Shown one piece after another: positions 18,074 to 27,696 of a stretch of 64,000 nucleotides of DNA (position 1 is the first letter of the stretch; each line of letters opens with the position of its first letter). Origin of the DNA: Halopiger xanaduensis SH-6. GTDB lineage: Archaea > Halobacteriota > Halobacteria > Halobacteriales > Natrialbaceae. The DNA lies in NCBI RefSeq assembly GCF_000217715.1, contig NC_015666.1, positions 570,270 through 634,269 of the forward strand, written 5' to 3'. Under the pieces are notes generated by a model. The model made no database searches. It saw only the letters and a program-made list of their open reading frames with translations, and was not told the origin of the DNA. The position numbers and the translations under genes were made by a program.

Positions 18074-19375
18074 ATGACCGAGCTCGATATCGATAGCGAC
18101 TATCCGCCGATCAGCGAGCAACTCGAGGACCTCGAGTCGGCCCGGGAGGAGGGCCGGCGCAAGATGGACTGGGCCGCCCAGCACATGCCCATCCTCGAGT
18201 CCGTTCGCGAGGAGTTCGTCGACGACCAGCCCTTCGAGGGCGAGCGCATCGCGATGGCGATGCACGTCGAGGCGAAGACGGCGATGCTGGTCGAGACGCT
18301 GGCCGAGGGCGGCGCCGAAGTCGCCGTTACGGGCTGCAACCCGCTCTCGACCCACGACGACGTGAGCGCGGCGCTTGACACCCACGAGAACATCACCAGC
18401 TACGCCAAGCGCGGCGTCGACGACGAGGAGTACTACGCGGCCATCGAGGCCGTCATCGCCCACGAGCCGACGATCACCGTCGACGACGGGATGGACCTCG
18501 TCGCCGCGATCCACGAGGACTACCCCGAACTGATCGACGGCATCGTCGGCGGCTGCGAGGAGACGACCACCGGCGTCCACCGCCTGCGCGCGATGGACGA
18601 CGACGGCGCCCTCGAGTACCCCGTCTTCGCCGTCAACGACACGCCGATGAAGCGACTGTTCGACAACGTCCACGGCACCGGCGAGTCCTCGCTGGCCTCC
18701 ATCGCGATGACCACGAACCTCTCGTGGGCCGGCAAGAACGTCGTCGTCGCGGGCTACGGCTACTGCGGCAAGGGCGTCGCGAAGAAGGCCGCCGGCCAGA
18801 ACGCCAACGTCATCGTCACCGAGGTCGAGCCCCGCCGCGCCCTCGAGGCCCACATGGAGGGCTACGACGTGATGCCGATGGACGAAGCCGCGGAAGTCGG
18901 CGACGTCTTCCTGACGACGACCGGCAACCGGGACGTCATCGTCGAGGAGCACTTCGAGCAGATGAAAGACGGCGTCCTGCTCGCGAACGCGGGTCACTTC
19001 GACATCGAGATCGATCTGGACGCGCTGGACGACCTCGCGGTCGACCGCTACGAGGCCCGCGACGGCGTCGAAGCCTACGAGATGGACGACGGCCGCCGGC
19101 TGAACGTCATCGCCGAAGGCCGACTCGTGAACCTCGCGGCGCCCGTCTCGCTGGGTCACCCCGTCGAGGTCATGGACCAGAGCTTCGGCGTCCAGGCCGT
19201 CTGCGTCCGCGAGATGCTCGAGAACGGCGAGGAGTACGGCCCCGGCGTCCACGACGTGCCGGACGAACTCGACAAGGAGATCGCGGAGATCAAACTCGAG
19301 GCCGAAGGCGTCGAGCACGACTCGCTGACCGACACCCAGCGCGACTACATGGACAGCTGGGACCACGGAACGTAA
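18074..19375 (+). CDS. ahcY: S-adenosylhomocysteine hydrolase family protein
   Basis: NAD-dependent enzyme that splits S-adenosylhomocysteine, or in some archaea S-inosylhomocysteine, into homocysteine and nucleoside. Visible features are the substrate-domain TGCNPLSTHDDVSAAL, the HGTGES turn, the NAD-binding GYGYCGKGVA and LTTTGNRDV, plus the C-terminal DYMDSWDHGT. At 433 aa it is the normal archaeal length. The ATG at 18074 is chosen over an upstream in-frame start because MTELDIDSDYPP begins the conserved protein. Its same-strand neighbour 1.3 kb upstream is the MTA/SAH deaminase. Confidence 0.95.
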   Translation: MTELDIDSDYPPISEQLEDLESAREEGRRKMDWAAQHMPILESVREEFVDDQPFEGERIAMAMHVEAKTAMLVETLAEGGAEVAVTGCNPLSTHDDVSAALDTHENITSYAKRGVDDEEYYAAIEAVIAHEPTITVDDGMDLVAAIHEDYPELIDGIVGGCEETTTGVHRLRAMDDDGALEYPVFAVNDTPMKRLFDNVHGTGESSLASIAMTTNLSWAGKNVVVAGYGYCGKGVAKKAAGQNANVIVTEVEPRRALEAHMEGYDVMPMDEAAEVGDVFLTTTGNRDVIVEEHFEQMKDGVLLANAGHFDIEIDLDALDDLAVDRYEARDGVEAYEMDDGRRLNVIAEGRLVNLAAPVSLGHPVEVMDQSFGVQAVCVREMLENGEEYGPGVHDVPDELDKEIAEIKLEAEGVEHDSLTDTQRDYMDSWDHGT

Positions 19376-19470
19376 GGTCGGCCGTCGTTTCGGTACCGTC
19401 GGCTGTCCCCTGCGCCGGCTGAATCGGCCGAAGCGCTCAAACCGAGCCTCCGAGATAGTACAGCCAATCG

Positions 19471-20196
19471 ATGGGATCGAGGGGAAAACCGGCCGGCGGC
19501 GGAGAGTCGACGGGCGAGTATCCGATCTCGCCGCTGCTCGAGCGGTCGACGATCGACGCCGACGGCCACCTCGAGGTCGGCGTCTCCGTGGCGGGCGCCG
19601 GACGAGTCGCGGAGAACGACCTCGACGTCTTTCTCAAGCGCCCGCGGCTCTCGCCGGGCGAGCGGATCGAACTGGGGATCTTCGTCTCCGGACTCGAGCG
19701 GGTCGACGAAACCGAACTCAGCGTGTTTTACGACGGCGAGCGCGACGAACTGATCGACCTCGAGGATCCCGGGACGGTGCGTCAGAGTTCGAACGAGACG
19801 GCGACACCGTCGACAGCGGCGACGGATGCCGACGCGAGCGGCGCGGACGACAGCGACGTCGCGAACGCCGACGAGGAATCGGAACCGTTCGTTCACCCGA
19901 CGACCCTCGACCGCGGGGACCCGGGGGAGTACGCCCTCGAGCGGAAGCCCCTCGAGGGGACCGACGGAGGCGGGCCGTCGTACATCCTCGAGATCAACAC
20001 GCGGGCGGCCGCCCCGACGGGGTCGTACTCGCTGCCGATCGTTTTCACGTGCCGCTCCGAGGGCGGGATCAAGCAGATCAAGAAGGTGCGAACGGTCCGC
20101 CTCCGCTCGCGGCGCGAGCGGTGGCTGCCGTGGGTGGCGGGGCTTGCCCTCCTCGGACTACTGGCGGCCGCCGCCGTCCAGTTCGGGTTCTTCTAA
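19471..20196 (+). CDS. Tail-anchored haloarchaeal hypothetical protein
   Basis: A 241-residue protein whose soluble part contains two beta-rich segments (about 28-100, with LSPGERIELGIFVSG, and 165-215), separated by an Asp/Ser/Thr-rich linker. A single C-terminal helix (WVAGLALLGLLAAAAV) ends in GFF, so it is probably tail-anchored with the beta domains in the cytoplasm, since no signal peptide is present. It is convergent with the PAS-domain gene, with stops 10 bp apart. No named family is recognised. Confidence 0.7.
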   Translation: MGSRGKPAGGGESTGEYPISPLLERSTIDADGHLEVGVSVAGAGRVAENDLDVFLKRPRLSPGERIELGIFVSGLERVDETELSVFYDGERDELIDLEDPGTVRQSSNETATPSTAATDADASGADDSDVANADEESEPFVHPTTLDRGDPGEYALERKPLEGTDGGGPSYILEINTRAAAPTGSYSLPIVFTCRSEGGIKQIKKVRTVRLRSRRERWLPWVAGLALLGLLAAAAVQFGFF

Positions 20197-20205
20197 CGCG
20201 GCAAG

Positions 20206-21150
20206 TCAGGCGGTGCTATCACCGGCAGTTACGTCCTCCTCGCCGTCAGCACTCTCGCCGTTGTCGTCCTCGGTAGCGGCAGCTTCGACGACGAAGACGA
20301 GACTCCCGTCCTCGAGGCCGGCGAGCCGAACGTGGACCGGAACCGGCTCGCCGGACCGTCGGCGGCCGGTACAGGTGCCGGTCCAGCGCCACCCGTCTGC
20401 CGCCGTCGGAATCGCGGTCGCCTCGAGGTGTGCGACGGCGTCGGCGGTGAAAAAGTCCGTCCAGGAGCGCCCGCGCAGCGTCTCGCGGTCGTACCCGAAC
20501 TGGGCCGCGAACCAGCAGTTCGCGGCCTCGAGTCGGCCGTCGGGGCCGGCGACGGCGATCGCGTCTCGGGAAAGCTGGATTCCCGCGAGCAATCGCATCG
20601 ACAGGTCACTGAGTTGACTGCGATCGACGAGCGAGCGAATACGACGGGCGAGGCGCTCGTAGTCGCGGTCTGGCCGGGGATCGCTAGCGTTGGCGTCGAC
20701 GTCGGCGTCGGCATCGGAATCGGCCGCGAGAACGGCGCCCGCTCGAACGCCGTCGATCAACCGGTGGGCTCGGACGGCGTCGGTGACGGTCGTCGTCCCC
20801 TCGTCAGTCGACGCATCCGAGACGACGATCACCGGGAGCGACGAATACCGATCGCGGACGCGCTCGAGGACGGCGACGGCGTCCGCGGCCGGCATCCCGG
20901 ACGCGGCGTGCTCGAGAACGAGACAGTCCGCGTCGGCCAGTCGCTCGAGGAGCGGCGCCGTCGATTCCGCCGTGGAGAACGCCGGGAGGACCCGAAGATC
21001 GATCTCGTCGCCGCACTCGTCGCGCAACGCCGCCTCGAGTCGGTCCGGTGCTCGCCCGAGCGACGGGCGGTGGGTCGCGACGAGGACCGTGATGGCGGCG
21101 CGTCGCGTCCGCGGATCGGGGCGAAGAACTGTCGTCGAGAACTCTTGCAT
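20206..21150 (-). CDS. Receiver-like plus PAS sensory protein
   Basis: The N-terminal ~150 residues resemble a response-regulator receiver (ITVLVATHRPSL, then ADCLVLEHAASGMP, VIVVSDAS). The normal phospho-acceptor Asp position reads Glu and the acidic pocket near residue 20 is missing, so it is probably a pseudo-receiver. An Asp-rich linker precedes a helix (RLARRIRSLVDRSQLSDLS) and a PAS domain (about 200-295: DAIAVAGPDGRLEAANCWFA...FGYDRETLRGRSW). No kinase or HTH follows. The HalOD1 gene lies 105 bp upstream on the same strand, so the two could be co-expressed. Confidence 0.75.
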   Translation of the reverse strand: MQEFSTTVLRPDPRTRRAAITVLVATHRPSLGRAPDRLEAALRDECGDEIDLRVLPAFSTAESTAPLLERLADADCLVLEHAASGMPAADAVAVLERVRDRYSSLPVIVVSDASTDEGTTTVTDAVRAHRLIDGVRAGAVLAADSDADADVDANASDPRPDRDYERLARRIRSLVDRSQLSDLSMRLLAGIQLSRDAIAVAGPDGRLEAANCWFAAQFGYDRETLRGRSWTDFFTADAVAHLEATAIPTAADGWRWTGTCTGRRRSGEPVPVHVRLAGLEDGSLVFVVEAAATEDDNGESADGEEDVTAGDSTA

Positions 21151-21255
21151 GGTCTGGAGCGTCGGTTCCGGCTGTCGTTTCGGGATTAGAACAGGGGGTA
21201 ATTCTCGCCACTGCCGTCTCGATCGATCGTTGCAACTGCGGTTGCGTTCCGGCGC

Positions 21256-21516
21256 TTACACGCACTCATCGTAGATCGTCCCGTCGATGGCGATGGCGCC
21301 GTCGCTTCGAACTTCGACGCTGTGTCCGCCGTAGCCGAACGCCACGGTGGCTTCGCCGGTGGGATCGGCCTCGAGGAACCGGTCCAGCGCTTCGGGATCG
21401 ACGACGTCGTAGAGCGGATCGAGCTCGAGCGGATCGGTGTCGGTTGCGTCGGCGAGGGCGTCGACGATCCGGAGACTGGGCGAGTCGTGAGCGACGTCGA
21501 GCGTGGATTCGGGCAT
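21256..21516 (-). CDS. HalOD1 output-domain protein
   Basis: An 86-residue single HalOD1 domain, an output module found almost only in haloarchaea, with the pattern RIVDALADATDTDPLELDPLYDVVDPEALD and a C-terminal beta hairpin (VEVRSDGAIAIDG). In some proteins HalOD1 is fused to receivers; here it is free-standing. A TATA-like GTGTATAACG on the minus strand near 21556-21565 puts the transcript start near 21535. That favours ATG 21516 over the in-frame ATG at 21543. A direct partner may be the PAS protein downstream. Confidence 0.8.
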   Translation of the reverse strand: MPESTLDVAHDSPSLRIVDALADATDTDPLELDPLYDVVDPEALDRFLEADPTGEATVAFGYGGHSVEVRSDGAIAIDGTIYDECV

Positions 21517-21734
21517 AGTCGTCCGGAGGCGCGCGGCGACCATCCCCCTGATCGTTATACACGTTACGTCCGGCGGTTACGAGACGCTACGTGTATAGAA
21601 GGTCGACGGACCGACCGCTTCGGACCGGCTACCGGCGCCGCAATCGGTTCGCGGAATCGAGACTATCGGTTCGAGACGAATATTTTTGCGTGAACGGGCG
21701 AACGTATAACTCCCGATCGCCACGTATTGCCACC

Positions 21735-24700
21735 ATGACCGAGGCTCGGCCTCGAGCGGATTGTCTCGAGCGACGGGAGTGCTACCGCATGATCGCCATC
21801 GTCGCGGGCGTACTCGGGCTGGTCGCCGCGGGCAGCAGCCACGCCGTCGGGACCGAACTGCTTCCCGTGCCCGGCGTCCTTGGACTTGCCGCTCGAGACG
21901 AATCGGATCGAACGACCGTCGAGCGCCTCGCGAACGAGGTCGAAGCGTACGTCGACCGGCTCGACATCACCGACCGCGGTACCGATCCGGTCACGGAGGT
22001 TCCGGTCGGGCCCGAACTCGGTCCCGAGGCTGAACCCGAATCCGAGTCCGAGTCCGAACCGGAATCCGAACCAGCAGCGCAGGACCCGGACTCCCGCCGA
22101 AACGACGAGGTCGAGCGCCTCGCAGCGGCCGTCGACGACCTGACGAGCGCGGTCGAACGCCGCGAACGGCACCTCGCCGAGAGCGAACGCTACCGGACGG
22201 AGCTGTACCGCATCACGTCGGACCCGTCCGCGAGCGGCGACGAGAAGATCCGCCGCGTACTCGAGCTCGGCTGCGAGCGCCTGGGCGTCGAAGCGGGATT
22301 CGTCTCCCGCATCGATCCCGAGCGCGAACGATACACGGTGCAGTTCGCCCGCGGGAGCGACCTCGTGCAGGAAGCCGAGGAGAGCGATCTGTCGACGATG
22401 TACTGTCGCCACGCGATCGATGCCGACGGCATCCTCGAGATTTACAACGCGCCCGCGGAAGGGTACGAGGACGAGCCGAGCTACGCGGAGCTGGACGTCG
22501 GCTGTTACCTCGGCGGGCGGATCGAGGTCGACGGCGACCTGTACGGCACCCTCTGTTTCGTCGCTCGCGAGCCGCGCACCGAGCCGTTTACGGGCCCGGA
22601 GCGGACGTTCGTCGACCTCGCGACGCGGTGGGTGAGCCACGAACTGGACCGGCGGACGTACGAGCGCGAACTCGAGCGCCAGCGGACGTTCACCGACGAC
22701 CTGCTCGACGCGCTCGACGACGTCTTCTACGTGGTCGACGAGGACAGGTCGCTCCGGCGCTGGAACGACGCGCTCACCGACGTGACCGGCTACTCCCACG
22801 CCGAACTCGAGGCGATGGACGAACCGCTGTACTTCGACGCGGACGCGCGAACGGCGATCGAGGAGTCGGTAGCGGAGGTCTTCGAGACCGGCGAGACCCG
22901 GGTCGAGGCACCCCTGACGACCAAAGACGGCGAGCGGATCCCCCACGAGTTCGTCGCGTCGGTAATCGAGGACCCGGACGGGAACCAGATCGAGGTCGGC
23001 ATCGCCCGGGACATCTCCGACCGGAAGCGCTACGAGCGCGAACTCGAGCGGACGACGCACCTCCTCGAGCAGGCCCAGCGGCTGACGAGCGTCGGCGCCT
23101 GGGAGCTCGACGTTCGCGGCGCCTCGCCCGACGTTCAGTGGACCGACGAGACGGCGCGCATCCACGGCGTCGATCCCGATACCGACCCCGGTATCGAGGA
23201 CGCCCTCGAGTACTACCATCCGGCGGATCGACCGCGGCTCCGCGAGGCGATCGACCGGGCCCTCGAGCGGGGGGAGTCGTACGAACTCGAGTTGCGGATG
23301 CGAACGGCGACGGACGATCGGCAGTGGGTCCGGACGATCGGCGAGCCGATCTACGACGACGGCACCGCGGCCGACTCCGAGACCGAGATCGTCGGCGTTC
23401 GCGGCTCGATTCAAGAGATCACCGCGCGCAAGGAGCGCGAGCGGGAGCTTCGGGAAACCAACGAACGGCTCAACGCGATCATCGAGGCGTCGCCGGCGGC
23501 GCTGGTCGCGCTCGATCGCGACGAGAACGTGACGCTCTGGAACCCCGCGGCCGAGCGCATCTTCGGCTGGAGCGAGTCCGACGTACTGGACGACCCACTG
23601 CCGATCGTTCCCGACGATCGCGACGACCACCAGCCGATCTTCGAGCGCGTGCTCGAGGGCGAGACGATCGCCGGACTCGAAACGAAACGGCGCCGCGAGG
23701 ACGGGTCGCTGATCGACGTGAGCGTCTCGGCCGCGCCGATCCGCGACGCGGACGGCGAGATCGTCGGCACCATGGGCGCGCTCGAGGACATCACCGAGCG
23801 CAAGGAACGCGAGCGACGGCTGGAGACGACGACCGCGCGGCTCGAGGCGCTGTTCGACGACTCCCCGGACATCATCAACGTCGTCGACGCCGACGGGACG
23901 ATCGTCGAGGCGAACCGGCGCTTCGCCGACGAACTGGGATACGCCGAGGGCGAACTGCTCGGAACGAAAGTCTGGAAGTACGACGAACTGTTCGACGCGG
24001 ACGACGCGCTCGGACTGCTCGAGGGAATGGCGGTCGGCGAGCGGCGGAAGTTCGAGGGCCGGTTCCGTCGCCGCGACGGATCGACGTTCCCGATCGAAGT
24101 CCACCTGATTCGGCTCGACCTGGAGGACGAGAACCGATTCCTGGCGATCTGTCGCGACATCACCGAGCGCAAGCTACGCGAACAGGATCTCCAGGAGACG
24201 AAACGTCGACTCGAGCTGGCGCTCGAGGGGACGAACACCGGGCTCTGGGAGTGGAACGTCGACACCGACGAGATCGACTGGAGCGGGACGCTGGAGCGGC
24301 TGGTCGGGCTCGAGCCGGGGGCGTTCGAGGGCACCTACGAGGCGTTCGAGCGGCGCGTCCACCCCGACGACGTCGACCGCGTGGAAGCGGCGCTCGAGGC
24401 GGCCGTCGAGGAGCGCGAACTCTACCGGACGGAGTTCCGGATGCGCCGCGAGGACGGCGACTGGATCTGGATCGGCGCCCGCGGCCGGCTCGTGACCGAC
24501 GCCGACGGCGGCCGGCGCATGGTCGGCATCCTCAACGACGTCACCGAGCGCGTCGAGTACGAGCGGGAACTCGAGCGGACGACGAACCTGCTCGAGCGAG
24601 TCCAGCGGATGGCCGACATCGGCGGGTGGGAACTCGACGTCACTGACGAGCCACAGGTCGCGATCTGGTCCGACGAGTTGTACCGGCTCCACGATCTGTC

Positions 24701-26705
24701 CCGCGACGTCGAGCCGGACCTCGAGACGACGATCGAGTGCTACCACCCCGACGACCGACCGCTCGTCCGCGAGGAACTCGAGCGGGCGCTCGAGACCGAG
24801 ACGGAATACGAACTCGAGGCGCGGATCCGGACCGATTCGGGCGAAAACAAGTGGGTGCGAGCCATCGGCGAACCGATCCACGAGGGCGGCGACCTCGTCG
24901 CTTACCGCGGTGCGCTACAGGATATCACCGCGCAGAAGGAACGCGAACGGACCCTCGAGTCGCTCACGGAGACCGCTCGGCGGCTGCTCAACGCGACGAC
25001 GGAGCCGGCGGTCGCCGAACTGGCCGCGGAGACGGCGACCGAGTTGCTCGAGGGGGCCAGCGCCGGCGTCTACCTGCTCGATGCCGAGACCAACCGGTTC
25101 GAGCCGGTCGCGTCGGCCGGCGACTTCGAGGAGCGAACCGGCGGCGCGCCGTCGGTCGCGGTCGGCGGCGACTCCCTGCTCTGGAACACGTACGTGACGG
25201 GCACGCAGACGGTCGTCGACGGCGGAAGCGGCGCCAGCGGAACGCCGCTGTTCGGCGACGACGCCTCGAGCGGATTGCTGGTGCCGCTGGGCGAGCACGG
25301 CGCGTTCGTTCTCCTGGCTCCGCCGGCGGCGATCGACGACGAGACCCGACGGCTGTTCGAAACGCTCGTCGCGACCGTCGAAGCGGCCTTCGACCGCCTC
25401 GAGAGCGAGGCGAGCCTGCGGGAGCGGGACGCGGAACTCGAGGCGCGCAACCGCCGGCTCAGGCGCCAGATTTCGATTACGGACCTCATCCGGCGGATCG
25501 ACCGGTCGCTGATCGGCGCCGAGAGCCGCGACGAGATCGAACGCACCGTCCCCGAGCGGCTGGTCGAGGCCGACGACATCGCGTTCGCGTGGATCGGCGC
25601 CGCCGATCCCGGCGAGACGACGCTCGAGCCTCGGACGTGGGCCGGCACGAGCCCCGAGTATCTGGACGCGGTCTCGCTGGACCTGTCGTCGGGAACGGAG
25701 CCGGCCGTCCGGACCGCCCGCACCGAGACGCCGACGGTGGTCGAAAACGTCGTCGACGACCTGCAGGAGGGGGCGTGGCGAACGACCGCACTCAACGAGG
25801 GGCTGCAGTCGGCCGTCGCCGTCCCGCTCGAGTTCGAGGAGTACGGCTACGGCGTGCTGGCCGTCTACGCCGACGAACCCGACGCGTTCACGGACCTCGA
25901 GCGGACGGTGTTCGCGGAACTCGGCGAGGGGATCGCGAACGCGATCAACGCGGTGCAGACGCGGGAGGCGCTACACGCCGAGTCGGTCGTCGAACTCACG
26001 CTCGAGTTCTCGGACGCGGACGACGTGCTGTCCCGGATCGCCGAGGGCGCCGACGCACGGGTCGCGTACGAGGGACTGAGCACCAGTTCCGAGGAGGAGG
26101 CGCTGCTGTTCTTCGAGATCGAAGGGGCGGAGACTGACGACGCCGCCGACACCGGTGACGCGGAAGACGGCGCGTCCGCCGCCCGCGACGTCCTCGAGGA
26201 CCTCGTTGCCGTCACCGACTACCGCGTGATCGCCGCGACGGACGACGGCTGGCTCGTCGAGGCGACCGTCGCCGGCGACGTGCTCGCCTCGCGGCTCGTC
26301 CGCCACGGCGCCAGCCCGCGCTCGATCGCAGCCGACGGCGACCGAACCGTCGTCACGGCCGACGTGCCGCCCGGAACCGACGTCCGCGAGTTCGTCGAGA
26401 TGCTCGCGGACCGCTACCCGAGCGTCGACCTCCGGTCGCGGCGCCACGTCCAGCGGGACACCCACACTCGCCGGGAGCTGGTCGCGTCGCTACTGGACCC
26501 GCTCACGGAGCGGCAACTCGAGGTGCTCCGGACGGCCTACTTCGCGGGCTTTTTCGAGTGGCCCCGCGAGAGCACCGGCGAGGAGGTCGCCGAGTTGCTC
26601 GAGGTGACCCAGCCGACGGTCAACCGCCACCTCCGGCTGGCTCAGCAGCGGCTCCTCTCGCAGTTGTTCGAAACTGAAACGCGGCCGTTCGGCGGCGAGA
26701 CATGA
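21735..26705 (+). CDS. Large multi-PAS/GAF bacterio-opsin-activator-type transcriptional regulator
   Basis: About 1,656 residues. After a short hydrophobic N-terminal segment (MIAIVAGVLGLVAAGSS) and a Glu/Ser/Pro-rich linker come, approximately: GAF 162-298; six PAS domains at 318-438, 447-568, 575-693, 697-812, 825-940 and 952-1070; GAF 1087-1218; GAF 1252-1410; a Bat-type domain 1415-1575; and a C-terminal HTH_10 (LTERQLEVLRTAYFAGFFEWPRESTGEE). No histidine kinase is present, so it is a sensor-regulator of the Bat (bacterio-opsin activator) type. Stimulus and targets are unknown. ATG 21735 follows a TATA-like AATATTTTT near 21676; the longer frame to 21591 is rejected. Confidence 0.85.
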   Translation: MTEARPRADCLERRECYRMIAIVAGVLGLVAAGSSHAVGTELLPVPGVLGLAARDESDRTTVERLANEVEAYVDRLDITDRGTDPVTEVPVGPELGPEAEPESESESEPESEPAAQDPDSRRNDEVERLAAAVDDLTSAVERRERHLAESERYRTELYRITSDPSASGDEKIRRVLELGCERLGVEAGFVSRIDPERERYTVQFARGSDLVQEAEESDLSTMYCRHAIDADGILEIYNAPAEGYEDEPSYAELDVGCYLGGRIEVDGDLYGTLCFVAREPRTEPFTGPERTFVDLATRWVSHELDRRTYERELERQRTFTDDLLDALDDVFYVVDEDRSLRRWNDALTDVTGYSHAELEAMDEPLYFDADARTAIEESVAEVFETGETRVEAPLTTKDGERIPHEFVASVIEDPDGNQIEVGIARDISDRKRYERELERTTHLLEQAQRLTSVGAWELDVRGASPDVQWTDETARIHGVDPDTDPGIEDALEYYHPADRPRLREAIDRALERGESYELELRMRTATDDRQWVRTIGEPIYDDGTAADSETEIVGVRGSIQEITARKERERELRETNERLNAIIEASPAALVALDRDENVTLWNPAAERIFGWSESDVLDDPLPIVPDDRDDHQPIFERVLEGETIAGLETKRRREDGSLIDVSVSAAPIRDADGEIVGTMGALEDITERKERERRLETTTARLEALFDDSPDIINVVDADGTIVEANRRFADELGYAEGELLGTKVWKYDELFDADDALGLLEGMAVGERRKFEGRFRRRDGSTFPIEVHLIRLDLEDENRFLAICRDITERKLREQDLQETKRRLELALEGTNTGLWEWNVDTDEIDWSGTLERLVGLEPGAFEGTYEAFERRVHPDDVDRVEAALEAAVEERELYRTEFRMRREDGDWIWIGARGRLVTDADGGRRMVGILNDVTERVEYERELERTTNLLERVQRMADIGGWELDVTDEPQVAIWSDELYRLHDLSRDVEPDLETTIECYHPDDRPLVREELERALETETEYELEARIRTDSGENKWVRAIGEPIHEGGDLVAYRGALQDITAQKERERTLESLTETARRLLNATTEPAVAELAAETATELLEGASAGVYLLDAETNRFEPVASAGDFEERTGGAPSVAVGGDSLLWNTYVTGTQTVVDGGSGASGTPLFGDDASSGLLVPLGEHGAFVLLAPPAAIDDETRRLFETLVATVEAAFDRLESEASLRERDAELEARNRRLRRQISITDLIRRIDRSLIGAESRDEIERTVPERLVEADDIAFAWIGAADPGETTLEPRTWAGTSPEYLDAVSLDLSSGTEPAVRTARTETPTVVENVVDDLQEGAWRTTALNEGLQSAVAVPLEFEEYGYGVLAVYADEPDAFTDLERTVFAELGEGIANAINAVQTREALHAESVVELTLEFSDADDVLSRIAEGADARVAYEGLSTSSEEEALLFFEIEGAETDDAADTGDAEDGASAARDVLEDLVAVTDYRVIAATDDGWLVEATVAGDVLASRLVRHGASPRSIAADGDRTVVTADVPPGTDVREFVEMLADRYPSVDLRSRRHVQRDTHTRRELVASLLDPLTERQLEVLRTAYFAGFFEWPRESTGEEVAELLEVTQPTVNRHLRLAQQRLLSQLFETETRPFGGET

Positions 26706-26775
26706 CCCGAAGCAGGTTTCGACGCCTCGAGATCGGAAAGGAACACCCAAGGACCGCCCGACCGTAGTCAGGCGC

Positions 26776-27603
26776 ATGGAAACACCCGCTCGCGACCGTC
26801 GCGACGCCGCGCCGCTGCGGTCGACGCTCGTCGCCATCGGCCTGACGATCTTCGGCGTTCTCGTCGCGCCGAACGTCACGACGCTGCCCGCGTTTCTGCT
26901 CGATCCGGCGCTGATCGACGGGCCGGCGGAGGCGTCGATCGCCGGCCGAACGGCGCTGTTGACGCTGAACTTCGTCGGGATGTTCCTGGCCGGCGCCATC
27001 TATCTGGTCGTCACCGACCGCGGCTGGTCGTACGTCGACCTCCACGTCCCGTCGAAGCGGGGCTGGGGGTACGTCGGCATCGGTATCGCCAGCATGATCG
27101 CGTTCTACATCCTCGTGAACGTCGTCGTCACCGTCCTCTCCTTGCCGTCCGCGGAGAACGAGGTGATGCGGTTCATCGAGAACGACCAGACGATGGTCCT
27201 GATCATGATCGGCATCGTCTTCTTCTTCAACGCGCCCGCCGAGGAGTTCCTCTTCCGGAACATCGTCCAGAAACGGCTCTACGATGCGTTTAGTCAGACG
27301 CAGGCGATCGTCATCGCTAGCGTGATCTTCGCACTGATCCACTTCTTCTCCTACGCCGTCAGTTCGACCTCGCTGCTCGCGACTATGGTGCCGATCGTGA
27401 CCGTCTTCGGCGGCTCACTTATCTTCGGCTACCTCTACGCGAAAAGCGAAAACCTCCTCGTCCCGATCGCCGCTCACGCCACGTTCAACGGCATCCAGTT
27501 CGCCCTGTTCTACATCGCGCTCGAGTACGAACTCGAGGAGGCGGCGCCGACCGGCGAGGCAGTCACTGCGGTTCTCGAGGTCGTCGCGGCGGTCCCGCTG
27601 TAG
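26776..27603 (+). CDS. CPBP-family intramembrane metalloprotease (CAAX protease-like)
   Basis: Membrane protein of 275 residues with about seven hydrophobic helices. The conserved glutamates and Arg are in AEEFLFRN, followed by ALIHFF and HATFNGIQF, the three motif blocks of CPBP/Abi proteases. Bacterial relatives process prenylated or other membrane peptides, or act in bacteriocin immunity. The archaeal substrate is unknown. The start lies 70 bp after the sensor-regulator stop on the same strand, but with no known functional link. Confidence 0.87.
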   Translation: METPARDRRDAAPLRSTLVAIGLTIFGVLVAPNVTTLPAFLLDPALIDGPAEASIAGRTALLTLNFVGMFLAGAIYLVVTDRGWSYVDLHVPSKRGWGYVGIGIASMIAFYILVNVVVTVLSLPSAENEVMRFIENDQTMVLIMIGIVFFFNAPAEEFLFRNIVQKRLYDAFSQTQAIVIASVIFALIHFFSYAVSSTSLLATMVPIVTVFGGSLIFGYLYAKSENLLVPIAAHATFNGIQFALFYIALEYELEEAAPTGEAVTAVLEVVAAVPL

Positions 27604-27665
27604 CCGTCACCAGCCCGTCCTCGAGGCCCGACCACTTTCACCGCGCCATCCGTCGCCGTCCGGTC

Positions 27666-27675
27666 CTTTATTATC
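27666..27675 (+). promoter_or_regulatory. TATA box of hjc
   Basis: CTTTATTATC is centred about 27 nt upstream of ATG 27697, supporting a leaderless hjc transcript. Confidence 0.6.
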
Positions 27676-27696
27676 ACCCGCGGAAGAGAGGGCCGT

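Noticed and set aside
17954-19366. 470-codon minus-strand frame opposite ahcY
   Set aside because: Shadow of a highly conserved enzyme gene; no recognisable motif.
21517-21543. Earlier ATG for the HalOD1 protein
   Set aside because: Predicted transcription start lies downstream of it.
21663-24104. 813-codon minus-strand frame opposite the large sensor-regulator
   Set aside because: GC-rich shadow of the plus-strand gene; rich in Arg/Asp/Val/Leu with no domain motif, while the plus strand has clear PAS/GAF domains.
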